The notes: generated by a model from the sequence alone, not told the origin. A DNA stretch of 64,000 nucleotides from Yinghuangia soli (GCF_021502675.1 NZ_JAKFHA010000001.1:148445-212444); one strand, 5' to 3'. Positions 51,377 to 62,089 are shown, numbered from the stretch's first letter. Translations and numbers: made by a program.

Positions 51377-51401
51377 GCTGTGCCGCAGAGCATGGCACAG
51401 C
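51377..51401 (-). terminator. Hairpin between the beta-glucosidase and NTF2-fold genes
   Basis: A perfect 8-bp stem GCTGTGCC/GGCACAGC with a 9-base loop lies 20 bases past the beta-glucosidase stop. It may end or attenuate the sugar operon transcript. Confidence 0.5.
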
Positions 51402-51420
51402 ACAGCCCGCGCGCTGAACT

Positions 51421-52791
51421 TCACCGCGCAGAAGGGACTTTCGCAGCCCAGTGCCCGGCGTGGGCGCGGATGAGGTCGGCGTAGCGCCGTCCGGAGGACT
51501 TCATCGTGCGCTTCTGCGTCGGGTAGTCGACGTGCACCAGCCCGAAGCGGTGCTGATAGCCGTACGCCCACTCGAAGTTGTCGAGCAGCGACCATGCGAA
51601 GTGCCCGGCCAGCGGCACTCCGCGGGCCAGTGCGCGCCCGCAGGCGGCCAGATGGCCGTCCAGGTACGCGGTGCGCTCGGCGTCGTGGACGGCACCGGAC
51701 GCGTCCACGGTGTCGGGCCAGGCCGCGCCGGACTCGGTGACGTACAGCTTCCGGGCTCCGTACTCGTCCGCGGCCCGGACCAGCAGCTGTTCGAGGCCGT
51801 CCGGGTGGACCTCCCAGCCCATGCCGGTGACGGGTGCGCCGGGCACCTCCAGCTGCCGGGCGTAGGGGGCGGGCCCGGTCGGGTCGTCCGCGACGATCTG
51901 CCGGAAGTAGTAGTTGATGCCCAGGTAGTCGAGCGGCTGGGCGATCACCGCGTCGTCGCCGGGCTGTTCGGGCAGGTCGACGCCGTAGACGGCGCGCATG
52001 TCGGCGGGGAAGCCGCGGCCGTGCACGGGGTCGAGCCACCAGCGGTTGACGTGCCCGTCGGCGCGCACGGCGGCGGCGACGTCGGCGTCCCGGTCCGAGG
52101 CGGCCTCGATGGGGCTGAGGTTGACCACGTAGCCGAGCTGCGGGGTGCGCGGGGCGTTCGCCCGGACGGCCTGGACCGCGAGCCCGTGGCCGAGCAGCAG
52201 GTGGTACGAGGCCCGCACCGCGGTCGGCAGGTCGGTGATCCCGGGGGCCATGCGGCCTTCGAGGTGCCCGATCCAGGCCGAGCACAGCGGCTCGTTGAGG
52301 GTCGTCCAGTCGGTGACGCGGTCGCCGAGCACGCGTGCGGTGGCCGCGGCGTATTCGGCGAAGTGCTCGGCGGTGGCCCGGTCCGCCCAGCCGCCGCGGT
52401 CCTGCAGCTGCTGCGGCAGGTCCCAGTGGTAGAGCGTCGCGAACGGCCGGATGCCGGCTTCCAGCAGGGCGTCCACGAGGCGGTCGTAGAACGCCAGTCC
52501 GCGCGGGTTCACCGGTCCGCCGCCGGTGGGTATCACGCGCGGCCAGGCGATCGAGAAGCGGTAGGCGCCCAGGCCCAGTTCGCGCATCAGGGCGACGTCC
52601 TCCGGCCAGCGCCGGTAGTGGTCGCAGGCGATGTCGCCGGTGTCGCCGTTGTCGACCGCGCCGGGGGTTCGGCTGAAGGTGTCCCAGATCGACGGCAGCC
52701 GGCCGTCCTCGTGCACCGCCCCCTCGATCTGGTAGGCGGATGTGGCCGCGCCCCACAGGAAGTCCTGGGGGAAGGCGGTCGGATCAAGCAT
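51421..52791 (-). CDS. GH1 beta-glucosidase
   Basis: A 456-residue glycoside hydrolase family 1 enzyme that cleaves beta-glucosides (cellobiose or aryl glycosides) in the cytoplasm. The N-terminal family signature [15 protein letters not shown] is at 11-25, the acid/base Glu in TLNEP is Glu167, and the nucleophile Glu in YVTESG is Glu353 (usually ENG). Substrate-contact residues are in HWDLPQQL and in [12 protein letters not shown]. The ATG has GGGGAG upstream. No signal peptide is present, so it acts on imported sugar. It is the last gene of the ABC sugar operon, which is divergent from a ROK regulator. Confidence 0.92.
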   Translation of the reverse strand: MLDPTAFPQDFLWGAATSAYQIEGAVHEDGRLPSIWDTFSRTPGAVDNGDTGDIACDHYRRWPEDVALMRELGLGAYRFSIAWPRVIPTGGGPVNPRGLAFYDRLVDALLEAGIRPFATLYHWDLPQQLQDRGGWADRATAEHFAEYAAATARVLGDRVTDWTTLNEPLCSAWIGHLEGRMAPGITDLPTAVRASYHLLLGHGLAVQAVRANAPRTPQLGYVVNLSPIEAASDRDADVAAAVRADGHVNRWWLDPVHGRGFPADMRAVYGVDLPEQPGDDAVIAQPLDYLGINYYFRQIVADDPTGPAPYARQLEVPGAPVTGMGWEVHPDGLEQLLVRAADEYGARKLYVTESGAAWPDTVDASGAVHDAERTAYLDGHLAACGRALARGVPLAGHFAWSLLDNFEWAYGYQHRFGLVHVDYPTQKRTMKSSGRRYADLIRAHAGHWAAKVPSAR

Positions 52792-52827
52792 GCGTACTCC
52801 CCGATCCCGGATGCCGGCGGTGCGGCG

Positions 52828-53659
<832 letters not shown>

Positions 53660-53667
<8 letters not shown>

Positions 53668-54655
53668 CGGACTTCTCCTTCCGCCGGACGAACGCGAGGT
53701 AGACCGCGGTGACCGCCATCAGGAACAGCAGCAGCAGGACGGACATCGCCGAGCCGGTGCCGAAGTTCCAGGTCACGAACGAGTTCTGGTAGATGTGGAT
53801 GGAGATCAGGTCGGCCTCTTCCGGCGCCGACTTGCCGAACAGCACATACGGCGTGTTGAAGTCGTTGAACGTCCACAGGAACAGCACGAGGACGACGACC
53901 CGGTTCACCGGTGCGGCCATCGGGAGCGTGATGCGGCGGATCTGCTGCCACACCCCGGCGCCGTCCAGCGCGGCCGCCTCGTACACGTCGCGCGGGATGT
54001 TCTGCAGCGCCGCCATCAGGCACAGGAACGCGAACGGCCAGGTGCGCCACACCGCGGTGACCACCATCGCCCAGAAGCTGTTCCCGCCGATCAGCCAGAA
54101 CGGCCGGTCGCTCATCAGGTGCAGCTGGTCGACCAGCACGTGGTTCACCAGGCCGGTGTCGCGCTGGAACATGAAGCCGAACGTGATGACCCCGGTGTAG
54201 ACCGGGAGCGCGTACGGCACCAGGAACAGCGCGCGCAGGATGCCGCGGCCGCGGAACGCGCCCTGCATGAGGATCGCGCCGGCCATCCCGAGGAACCACG
54301 AGATGCCCACGACGAGCACCGTGAACATCACGGTGACCCAGAACGAGTCCAGCAGTTGGCGGCCGATGGGCCCGTCGAAGTCCACCGCGAGGCGGTAGTT
54401 GTCGAAGCCCGCGCCGGGCGCGGAGGTCCAGTGCCGGATGTGGAACTGGGTGAGCTTCAGGAAGCTCATCACGATGCCGACGATCATCGGGATGATGTGG
54501 ACGAGCAGTTCGAGCAGGATGGCCGGGGCGAGCAGGATGTACGGCAGTGCCGCCCGGCTGAGCTTGGGCCGGCCCCGCGGGCGCGCGCGGCGCGCGCGCC
54601 CGGGGCCGGGCGTCCCGTTCTCGGCGGGAGCCTCGGGGATGGTCGTCGAGGCCAT
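53660..54655 (-). CDS. Sugar ABC transporter permease (MalF type)
   Basis: A 331-residue permease with a basic cytoplasmic head (GRARRARPRGRPKLSRA), then six membrane segments and the EAA loop YEAAALDGAGVWQQIRRITLP. The ATG shares one base with the upstream binding-protein stop (TGATG). The large extracytoplasmic loop (DQLHLMSDRPFWLIGGN) is typical of MalF-like subunits. It forms the channel with the MalG-type partner. Confidence 0.9.
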
Positions 54656-55983
54656 CAGCCTGCGGCGGCCATCTTGTCCTGGGCCTCCTTGAGGCGGGAC
54701 TTGACCGATTCGTCGGTGACCGCCTTGCCGGATGCGGCGTCCGCTATCAGGTCCTTGACGGCGGTGCCGACCAGCGTCTCGAACTGGCTCTCGGCGGCGA
54801 CCTGCGGCATCGGCGTGGCGGTCTCGGCCAGGATCTTCTGGAAGACCTTGACGTTCTCGGTCTGGAACGCCGGGTCGCCGTAGGCGTCCTTGACGGACGG
54901 CAGCGAGCCGTACGCCTTGTTGAGGATCGTCTGCTCCTCGGCGCTGGTCATGAAGGCGACGAACTCGGCCGCGCCGGCCTTGTTGTCGGAGTCCTTGAAC
55001 ACCGAGATGTTGATGCCGCCGACCATGCTGTTCACGTGCGGCGCCCCGGCCGGGGGCGCGGCGGGGAACGGGACGGGCGCGACGCCGATGTCGTCCGGGT
55101 TCATGCCGTTGGACACCAGCGAGCCCTGCGAGGCCTGCCACATGAGCATCGCGGACTTGCCGGTGGCGAAGTCCTTGAGGGCCTGGGTGCCCTGGCCGTA
55201 CTCGGCGTTGCTCGGGTTGACGATCTTGTCCTTGCTCATCAGCTCGACGTAGCGCTTGACGCCCTGCACCATGCCCGGCGACGTGAAGTCCGGCTTGCCG
55301 TCCTTGGTGAAGACGTCGGCGCCGTACTGCTTGGCGAGGATGTAGGCGTTGTGGACGCCCTCGGTGTAGCTGGCGCCTTCGAGCGCGAGGCCCCACCGGC
55401 CGTCGCCGGTCAGCTTCTTGCCGGTCTCGGCCATTTCCTCCCAGGTCGCGGGGGGCTTGAGGCCGGCGGCGGCGAACATCTTCTTGTTGTAGTAGAGCCC
55501 GTAGCCGGCGCTGTAGATCGGCAGGCCGACCGGCGGCTTGCCCTCGGCGCCGGTGGCGGCGTACGGGGTCGGCAGGAAGCGGTCCTTGCCGCCGACCTTG
55601 GCCAGCAGCCCGTCGTCGACCGGCACGAAGGCGCCGGTCGCCTGGAGCGACGCGGACCAGGTGTTGCCGATGTTGAGGACGTCGGGACCCTTGCCGGACG
55701 AGGTCGCCGCGAGGATGCGGTTGAGCAGGTCCGACCACGGCACGACCTCGAGGTCGACCTTGATGCCGGTCTTCTGCGTGAACTTGTCCAGTTCGGGCTG
55801 GAGCACCTGCTTGTCGTGCTCGATGCTGGTGCCCTGGTTGCTGGCCCAGTACGTGATGGTGGAGCCGGGCTTGGGGGTGCCGGACGCACCGGATTCCGAC
55901 TCGTCGCCGCTGCTTCCGCATGCCGCGAGGGCAAACGCGGAGAGGGTCAGCGCCAAGGCCGGGACAACTCTTCGTACACGCAC
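54655..55983 (-). CDS. Sugar ABC transporter substrate-binding lipoprotein
   Basis: 442 residues. The signal VVPALALTLSAFALAAC has its lipobox Cys near residue 22, followed by a Ser/Glu/Gly linker. The mature domain is of the SBP_bac_1 (MalE-like) type: ITYWASNQGTS, GKGPDVLNIGNTWSAS and GYGLYYNKKMFAAAGLKPPATWEEM. The GTG at 55983 has GAGGAG ten bases upstream; a frame extended to 56058 lacks a good site. First gene of the operon, divergent from the ROK regulator. The ligand is inferred to be a beta-glucoside from the linked GH1 enzyme. Confidence 0.9.
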   Translation of the reverse strand: MRVRRVVPALALTLSAFALAACGSSGDESESGASGTPKPGSTITYWASNQGTSIEHDKQVLQPELDKFTQKTGIKVDLEVVPWSDLLNRILAATSSGKGPDVLNIGNTWSASLQATGAFVPVDDGLLAKVGGKDRFLPTPYAATGAEGKPPVGLPIYSAGYGLYYNKKMFAAAGLKPPATWEEMAETGKKLTGDGRWGLALEGASYTEGVHNAYILAKQYGADVFTKDGKPDFTSPGMVQGVKRYVELMSKDKIVNPSNAEYGQGTQALKDFATGKSAMLMWQASQGSLVSNGMNPDDIGVAPVPFPAAPPAGAPHVNSMVGGINISVFKDSDNKAGAAEFVAFMTSAEEQTILNKAYGSLPSVKDAYGDPAFQTENVKVFQKILAETATPMPQVAAESQFETLVGTAVKDLIADAASGKAVTDESVKSRLKEAQDKMAAAG

Positions 55984-56117
55984 GATGATCGACTCCTCGA
56001 AGGTGCATGCAGGGACCGGAAGGGCTTCTTTCAAGGCGTGATTTAACTGGGCCGCCATGACCCCGTCAAGAGCCCTTCATGCACGTTCGCTGTGGCATAA
56101 GCCCCGGCAAGGCAGGG

Positions 56118-56147
56118 TTGACCTGCTTATTGCAAGGGTTGAAATAT
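56118..56147 (+). promoter_or_regulatory. Candidate promoter of the ROK regulator gene
   Basis: TTGACC (56118-56123) and AAATAT (56142-56147) are 18 bases apart, about 30 bases before the regulator's ATG. The divergent gap (55984-56177) is A/T-richer than its surroundings and also contains TTTCAAGG and GGTTGAAA, inverted partner motifs that could be a ROK operator. The match is moderate. Confidence 0.35.
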
Positions 56148-56177
56148 GTAGCCAGCAGATCAACGGTGGGAGCAGGG

Positions 56178-57386
56178 ATGCACGCGAGCAAGCTCAGTAC
56201 GGTGCAGGACCTCCGGCGCGGCAACCGCGCCGAGGTGCTGCTGCGGCTGTACGCCGACGGCCCGCTGGCCCGGCCGGAACTGGCCCGGCTGACCGGCCTC
56301 AGCCAGGCCACCGTCAGCAACGTCGTCGGCGACCTCCTCGACGCCGGGATAGTCACCGAGGCCGGCGCCGTCGACAGTTCGGGCGGCCGCCCGCGCATGC
56401 TGCTCCGCATCGACCCCGGGTACGCGACCGTCATCGGCGTGGACGTCGGCGAGACCCGGGTCAAGGTCGAGCTGTTCGACCTGGGCATGCGCGAACTCGC
56501 ACGCGCCGACTACGCGTTGACCGACCAGGGCACCGACGTCGACCAGGTGGTCGCGGCGATCCTGGCCGGCCTGGAGAAGGTCTCCGGGCACGCCGGCGTC
56601 GACCCCGCGCGCATCATGGGCGTCGGCATCGGGGTCCCCGGCCTGGTCGAGCACGGCGACGAACTCCTCGTGCACGGCCAGACGATGGGCTGGCGCGCGG
56701 TGCCGCTCGTACGGCTGCTGCAGGAGGGCGGCGCAGTCCCGCCGCTCATGGTCGACAACGGCGCCAAGACCATGGGCCAGGCCGAGATGTGGTTCGGCGC
56801 GGGCCGCGGCGCCGACCACGCCGTGATGATCCTGCTCGGCTCCGGTATCGGCGCGAGCATCGTCACGGACGGCAAGCCGTACCGCGGCTCCACCACCAGC
56901 GCGGGCGAGATCGGCCACCTGACCGTCGCCATCGACGGCCGCCGCTGCCGCTGCGGCGCGATCGGCTGCCTGGAGGCGTACGTCGGTGCCGAGGCGGTCC
57001 TCGACCGCTACCGCGAGCAGCGCCCCGACGACACCCTCACCGGCGCCGACGAGGAAACCCGCATCGCCGCCCTGGTCGCGGCCGCGGACCTGGACGCGGT
57101 CGCCGCCGAAGTGCTCGACACCACCGCGCGCTACCTCGGCGCGGGCATCGGCAACCTGGTCAACCTGCTCAACCCGCGCCGCATCGTGCTGGGCGGCTGG
57201 GCCGGCCTCGCGATGGGCAACCGCATGCTGCCCGCGATCCAGACGTACGCCGCGGCGCACTCGCTGCACCGGCCCTTCGAGGGCACCAGCATCGAACTGG
57301 CCCGGCTCGGCGCGGACGCCGTCGCGCTCGGCGCCGCGACGCTCCCCGTCGAGCACTTCCTGCGCTCGGGAGGCCGCACCGACTGA
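56178..57386 (+). CDS. ROK-family transcriptional regulator of the sugar operon
   Basis: 402 residues. The N-terminal winged HTH (about 12-70) reads GNRAEVLLRLYADGPLARPE and TGLSQATVSNVVGDLLDAG. A ROK sugar-kinase-like domain (about 80-395) shows VIGVDVGETRVKVELFDL, GVGIGVPGLVE and the zinc motif CRCGAIGCLEAYVG. ROK regulators bind sugars or sugar phosphates and repress linked operons. The ATG has GGGAG upstream. It is divergent from the ABC/GH1 operon and so is most likely its regulator. Confidence 0.9.
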   Translation: MHASKLSTVQDLRRGNRAEVLLRLYADGPLARPELARLTGLSQATVSNVVGDLLDAGIVTEAGAVDSSGGRPRMLLRIDPGYATVIGVDVGETRVKVELFDLGMRELARADYALTDQGTDVDQVVAAILAGLEKVSGHAGVDPARIMGVGIGVPGLVEHGDELLVHGQTMGWRAVPLVRLLQEGGAVPPLMVDNGAKTMGQAEMWFGAGRGADHAVMILLGSGIGASIVTDGKPYRGSTTSAGEIGHLTVAIDGRRCRCGAIGCLEAYVGAEAVLDRYREQRPDDTLTGADEETRIAALVAAADLDAVAAEVLDTTARYLGAGIGNLVNLLNPRRIVLGGWAGLAMGNRMLPAIQTYAAAHSLHRPFEGTSIELARLGADAVALGAATLPVEHFLRSGGRTD

Positions 57387-57456
57387 CACGCCGCGACGCC
57401 TCCGGCCGGGTCCGTCTGCGACGATGCTCGGACGGTTGCCATCGGGGGGAGCACGC

Positions 57457-58596
57457 ATGAGTCCAGGTCCGGCCGCGGCGGCGCAGGGCAGCGAACGGCA
57501 CACGAGCCCGGTCGACGTGCACGTACTGCTCGTCGACCGCGGGCGCGTCCTGCTGCTCCGGCGCAACGCGCAGGCCCCGTACGCCGCGGGCCTGTGGACG
57601 CTCCCCTCCGGGCACGTCGAGGCCGGCGAGGACGTGGTCGCGGCGGCGATCCGCGAGACCCGCGAGGAGACCGGCGCCGTCCTGACCCGCCCGCTGCTGC
57701 GCTGCGAGTTGGTCATGCAGCACAGCGGACCGCAGTCCGACGGAGTCGCGCGGACCGGCTGGTTCTTCCGCGCGCTCGGGTGGCTGGGCGAGGGCGGCCG
57801 GCCGCACAACGCCGAGCCGCACAAGCACGACGACCTGATGTGGGCCGACCTGGACGACCTCGACGCGGTGCCCGGCGGGATCGTCGCGTACGTCCGGGCC
57901 GGGCTGGACGCCATCGCCGCGGGGACCGCGTACGCGCTGCACTGGCAGAAGCCGGGCGATGCGGTCGCGCACGCACCGGGCGCCGGTTCCGCCCTCGAGG
58001 CGATTCCGTCCGTGGACCACCACAACGTGCCGGTACGCCGCGAGTTCGGGGTCCGCGAGTGGCCGCGACTCGGCTCACCGTGGACGTGGCACCCCGACGA
58101 GCCGGTGCCCGCCGGGCTGCCGGTCCACCAGTCGTGGGGCTGGCTGTTCGCCCCGGACGGCCGCGTCCTGCTGCTGGCCGGACCGGCCCGCATGATCAAC
58201 ATGCCGGGCGGCACCGTCGAACCGGACGACCCCGACCCGCACACCACACTGGTGCGCGAGTGCGCCGAGGAGGCCGCCGCGACGCTGGGCGCGACCACGT
58301 ACTTCGGCTACTACCGCGACTCCGACGGCCTGTTCTACGACCGCCGCCCGGCCGCGCGCATCCGCACCGCGGCCCGGATCACCGCACTCGGCCCGGCGGC
58401 CGTCGATCCAGCCACCGGATTCGCCTGGCGCCGGCTGCTGGCCCCGCCGCGCCTGGCCGGCGCCCTGCTCGGCGGCGACGCGAGCCTCACCGAGGCCCTC
58501 GCCGCCCGCGACGCCGCACACCACCGGCTCGGCGTACCCCGCAACGAGGACTGGACGGTCGAGGAAGTCCCCAAGGAAGGCCTCGACTTCACCTGA
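57457..58596 (+). CDS. Double NUDIX hydrolase
   Basis: 379 residues carrying two NUDIX domains. The first (about 19-150) has a complete Nudix box, GHVEAGEDVVAAAIRETREE followed by TG. The second (about 225-340) has a degenerate box, GGTVEPDDPDPHTTL with RECAEEAAA, in which the final Gly is replaced. Only the N-terminal half is therefore sure to be catalytic, hydrolysing a nucleoside diphosphate-linked substrate. The C-terminal half may serve in binding. The ATG has GGGGGAG seven bases upstream. It is on the same strand as the ROK gene, 70 bases after it; any functional link is uncertain. Confidence 0.85.
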   Translation: MSPGPAAAAQGSERHTSPVDVHVLLVDRGRVLLLRRNAQAPYAAGLWTLPSGHVEAGEDVVAAAIRETREETGAVLTRPLLRCELVMQHSGPQSDGVARTGWFFRALGWLGEGGRPHNAEPHKHDDLMWADLDDLDAVPGGIVAYVRAGLDAIAAGTAYALHWQKPGDAVAHAPGAGSALEAIPSVDHHNVPVRREFGVREWPRLGSPWTWHPDEPVPAGLPVHQSWGWLFAPDGRVLLLAGPARMINMPGGTVEPDDPDPHTTLVRECAEEAAATLGATTYFGYYRDSDGLFYDRRPAARIRTAARITALGPAAVDPATGFAWRRLLAPPRLAGALLGGDASLTEALAARDAAHHRLGVPRNEDWTVEEVPKEGLDFT

Positions 58597-58794
58597 CGAC
58601 CCGGCCGGCTCCCCGGCACGGGACACGCCGAGCCGCGGCCCTCGGCCCCTCCGCACCACCCTCCCCCACTGCGCAAAACGGCGGGTTGCGCGCCGGATTC
58701 CGGCGTTCGTGGTTGGCTGGTGGGGTCCGGGACACCCGCAGGCCTGCCCCGCGGGGGCCCGGACCGTACGCACGATGAGCTCCAAGGAGGATCC

Positions 58795-59001
58795 ATGAGC
58801 GAGGAACAGGCCGCGGACGCAGGCGCCGACACCGGCGCGGGCGACGACCTCAAGCGCAAGTTCCGCGAGGCACTGGACCGCAAGCGCGGCGTCAAGACCG
58901 ACTCCGTCGACGTCGGCCAGGACGAGCACCCCAAGGTCCACGGGGGTGCCCACGGGCCGGCCGCGCAGCAGCGGACGTTCCAGCGCAAGAGCGGCGGCTG
59001 A
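58795..59001 (+). CDS. DUF5302 family protein
   Basis: A 68-residue, highly charged protein: DDLKRKFREALDRKRG then HPKVHGGAHGPAAQQRTFQRKSGG. The pattern matches the actinomycete DUF5302 family, whose function is unknown. A perfect AAGGAGG ribosome binding site precedes the ATG, and a strong terminator follows, so it is probably well expressed as a single gene. Confidence 0.85.
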   Translation: MSEEQAADAGADTGAGDDLKRKFREALDRKRGVKTDSVDVGQDEHPKVHGGAHGPAAQQRTFQRKSGG

Positions 59002-59020
59002 CCGCGCCGAGGTCCTTCGT

Positions 59021-59056
59021 ACGGGCCCTGCACCGCTGCGGCGGTGCGGGGCCCGT
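59021..59056. terminator. Hairpin terminator after the DUF5302 gene
   Basis: A 16-bp stem (59021-59036 with 59041-59056) with one G-T pair and a TGCG loop, 20 bases past the DUF5302 stop. It also faces the convergent gene at 59122. Confidence 0.8.
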
Positions 59057-59121
59057 TCCGTTGTCCGGCGCAGGCAGACCGGCGCGGGCAGCCCGGCGCG
59101 GCTGCCGGGCCGGTCCGGCCG

Positions 59122-59436
59122 TCAGGCGCTCGGCGTCCCCGGATCGGCGGCCAGGTAGCGCTCGACGGTGGCGACCTTGGCGGTCAGCCCGTCCGTCACC
59201 CCGTCCCGGATGTCGGCCTTCAGCGTCATGCTGACCCGCCCGCTCCGCGCCCGCACCGCGTCGACGGCATCCTTGACGACCGCCATGACCTCGTCCCATT
59301 CACCCTCGATCGAGGTGAACATGGCGTCGGTGCGATTCGGCAAGCCGCTCGCCCGCACGACTCGCACCGCCTCGGCAACCGCCTCCCCCACGTCCTCGCC
59401 GATGCCCAGCGGAGTGACGGAGAACGCGACGATCAC
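59122..59436 (-). CDS. Thiamine-binding (MTH1187/DUF77) family protein
   Basis: A 104-residue ferredoxin-like-fold protein: [42 protein letters not shown] and [14 protein letters not shown]. Members of this family form small oligomers and some bind thiamine or its pyrimidine. The GTG at 59436 is chosen because GAGGAGG lies six bases upstream; a longer frame to 59532 looks non-coding. It stands alone. Confidence 0.85.
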   Translation of the reverse strand: MIVAFSVTPLGIGEDVGEAVAEAVRVVRASGLPNRTDAMFTSIEGEWDEVMAVVKDAVDAVRARSGRVSMTLKADIRDGVTDGLTAKVATVERYLAADPGTPSA

Positions 59437-59629
59437 GGCAAACCTCCTCGGCAGCACCCGCGCCCGGCGCGCCGGTGCGCTGCCCACCCTAGGCGTCGGC
59501 TCCGAGGAGCGCCGGTCGGCGGTCCGCGTCACACGGATGGCGGTCAGCGGGGGCGGTATCGGGACATCCCGGAAACACTGGGCTCAGACAGTGGCGCGAT
59601 CATGGACTAGTTCGTCAGGAGATCGGCTC

Positions 59630-60694
59630 ATGCGGACCAACACCGTCCTCCGCGGGATCGGCGTCGTGCTGGGGCTCGCGCTGATCGCCGGTGCTTTCGT
59701 ACTCGCGTACGTCATCACGCCGGACTATGTGAAGCGGCTGCCCGACGACACCGACGTCACGCGCTCCTATACCGGCACCTTCAAGACCCTGATCGATGCC
59801 CAGGAGGTCGCGAAGGGCAACCTTGCGGCGGCCATCAAGCGGGACGTCCCCATGGCCGTCGAGCGGACCGTCAAGACCGAGAAGACCTCGGGCGACAAGG
59901 CCCTGGTCAGCGACAGCCGGTCGACGACCGCGGCAGGCAACCCGGTCGAGAAGACCGATTGGAAGTACGCCGTCGACCGCAAGACGCTCGAGGCCATCGC
60001 GGACCATCCGGCGGACTGGGAGGTCGTCGACGCCCAGGGTCTGACGGTGAGTTGGCCGCTCGACGCGAAGAAGAAGACGTACACCGGCTGGCGGCCGGAG
60101 ACCCAGACCACGACGCCGCTGACGTACGCGCGCACGGAGAGCAAGTCGGGCGTCAGCACGTACGTCTACGAAGCGAAGCTGCCGCCCACCCGGATCACCG
60201 ACTCCCAGGTGCTGGCCAGTCTGCCGCCGGCCGTCCCGCAGTCGACTCTGGCGCTCGTCGCCCGGCTCGGGACCCTCCCGCCGGAGGCCGCGCAACAATT
60301 CGCCGCGCTGCTGCCGACGCTGGGGGACCCGGTGCCGCTCGCCTACACGCTGGAGAGCTCCGACACCTTCTGGATCCATGCCGAGACCGGCATCGTGGTC
60401 GACACGCAGCGGACCCAGAAGCGCGTGGCCGGGGTCATCACCCCCGGCACCGGCGCCTTCGTTCCGCTGCTGCCGGTTTCCGACGTCTCGTACCAGCAGA
60501 CCCCCAAGTCCGTGGAAGACGCCGCGGACGACGCCGAAGACGCCCACGACGGCATCATGCTCGTCGGGACCATCCTGCCCATCGTGCTGGGCGTGGTCGG
60601 CGCACTGGTGATCGCCGCCTCCCTCCTCATCCGCCGCCGCCGGCCTCGCGAGACCCCCGCCCCTCCCGCGAACACTCCTCCCGCGAACGCCTGA
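59630..60694 (+). CDS. DUF3068 (PorA-like) membrane protein
   Basis: 354 residues with an N-terminal helix (about 8-30, GIGVVLGLALIAGAFVLAYV), a large exported beta-rich domain (about 35-310, with LEAIADHPADWEVVDAQG and YTGWRPETQTTTPLTY), and a C-terminal helix (about 316-338) followed by a basic Arg/Pro tail. This two-anchor layout is that of DUF3068, common in actinobacteria and sometimes called PorA-like. Its function is unknown. The ATG has AGGAG eight bases upstream. The radical SAM gene follows after 48 bases. Confidence 0.85.
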   Translation: MRTNTVLRGIGVVLGLALIAGAFVLAYVITPDYVKRLPDDTDVTRSYTGTFKTLIDAQEVAKGNLAAAIKRDVPMAVERTVKTEKTSGDKALVSDSRSTTAAGNPVEKTDWKYAVDRKTLEAIADHPADWEVVDAQGLTVSWPLDAKKKTYTGWRPETQTTTPLTYARTESKSGVSTYVYEAKLPPTRITDSQVLASLPPAVPQSTLALVARLGTLPPEAAQQFAALLPTLGDPVPLAYTLESSDTFWIHAETGIVVDTQRTQKRVAGVITPGTGAFVPLLPVSDVSYQQTPKSVEDAADDAEDAHDGIMLVGTILPIVLGVVGALVIAASLLIRRRRPRETPAPPANTPPANA

Positions 60695-60742
60695 GCCCGG
60701 GGAGGACCGGGTCACCCCTTCGGCCCAGGTACCGTTGGCCGC

Positions 60743-62089
60743 ATGTCCGAGTACGACCCCTGCTCACCCGACGCGCCTGCGTTCGGTCCGCTCGATGTGG
60801 CCGTCGTGGTCCGCTACCGCAAGGCCGTCACGTACGGCATGCATGCCCTGCTCGGCGCGCTCGAGGCGAATCCGCCCGAGGTGGCGCACGGGGTGCAGCT
60901 GGGCCGGACCGCGGCGGAGACCGCGGCGCTGATCGGCACCGCGCTGGCCGAGGGGTGCACGCGGGTCCTGGTGCCGTGGTCGTTCTATTCGCCCGACGCC
61001 GAGGCGATGGCCGCCGAACTGGCCGAGGTCCGGGCCGCGGTCGACGACCCGCGCGTCGTGCACGTCGCGGGCGGGGTGCACGCGACCGCGGAACCGCAGC
61101 AGATCCTGGACGCCGGCTGGGACGTCGCGGCGATCGGCGAGGGCGAGGCGACCTTCGTCTCGCTGGTCGCGGCGCTCGGCCGCGGGGAGCCGCTGACCAC
61201 CGTCCCGGGGCTCGCCCTCCGCGACCACGACGGCAAGGCCCTGCGCACCGGCACGTCGGTGCGCGGCCCGCTCGACGACACCCCGTCGTTCGCAGTCGGC
61301 CTGCACCGCTTCGGCCCGATCGAGATCACCCGGGGCTGCATCTACAGCTGCCGTTTCTGCCAGACGCCGTTCGCGTTCAGTGCGCGGTTCCGGCACCGGA
61401 GCGTGGAGAACGTCCGGTGGCATGTCCGGGAGATGTCCGAACGCGGCCTGAAGGACGTCCGGTTCATCACGCCGACCTGTCTGTCGTACGGCACCCAGGA
61501 CGAGACGCCGGACCTGGATGCGGTCGAGGAGCTGCTGGCCGGGTGCCGCGAGGAGATGCTGCCGCACGGCCGGTTGTTCTTCGGGTCGTTCCCGTCCGAG
61601 ATCCGGCCCGAGCATGTGACCGTCGAGGCCATGCGGCTGCTCAAGAAGTACGTGTCGAACGACAACATCATCATCGGTGCGCAGTCCGGCTCGGACAAGA
61701 TCCTTGCGGCCGCGAAGCGCGGGCACGGCGTGCAGCCGGTGCGGGACGCGGTCCGCATCGCGGTCCAGGAGGGCTTCCGGCCGAACGTCGACTTCATCTT
61801 CGGCATGCCGGGCGAGGACCAGGGCGATGCGGACGACTCGCTGCGGCTGGCCGAGGAGTTGACCGGTCTCGGTGCGCGCATCCACGCGCACACCTTCATG
61901 CCGCTGCCCGGCACGCCGTGGCGGGACGCCGAACCGGCGCTGGTGGCCCCGGCCACCATTCGCCGGTTCGACGAACTCGCGGCCCGCGGCGACCTGTACG
62001 GCCACTGGCAAAAGCAGGCCGAGCACGCGAAGCGCCTGGCCGAGACCGCCAAGGCCTACCCGCGCCGCGAGCAGCGCCGCCGGGTCTGA
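60743..62089 (+). CDS. B12-binding domain radical SAM protein
   Basis: A 448-residue class B-type radical SAM enzyme. An N-terminal cobalamin-binding-like domain (about 17-150; VHVAGGVHATAEPQQIL, IGEGEATF) precedes the radical SAM core. The [4Fe-4S] motif is RGCIYSCRFCQTPF, with Cys199, Cys203 and Cys206. Then come IGAQSGSDKIL and VDFIFGMPGEDQGD, typical of MiaB/HpnP-like members. It resembles the TIGR04013 group of unassigned function; an RNA, lipid or small-molecule methyltransfer reaction is possible. No biosynthetic cluster surrounds it. Confidence 0.85.
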   Translation: MSEYDPCSPDAPAFGPLDVAVVVRYRKAVTYGMHALLGALEANPPEVAHGVQLGRTAAETAALIGTALAEGCTRVLVPWSFYSPDAEAMAAELAEVRAAVDDPRVVHVAGGVHATAEPQQILDAGWDVAAIGEGEATFVSLVAALGRGEPLTTVPGLALRDHDGKALRTGTSVRGPLDDTPSFAVGLHRFGPIEITRGCIYSCRFCQTPFAFSARFRHRSVENVRWHVREMSERGLKDVRFITPTCLSYGTQDETPDLDAVEELLAGCREEMLPHGRLFFGSFPSEIRPEHVTVEAMRLLKKYVSNDNIIIGAQSGSDKILAAAKRGHGVQPVRDAVRIAVQEGFRPNVDFIFGMPGEDQGDADDSLRLAEELTGLGARIHAHTFMPLPGTPWRDAEPALVAPATIRRFDELAARGDLYGHWQKQAEHAKRLAETAKAYPRREQRRRV

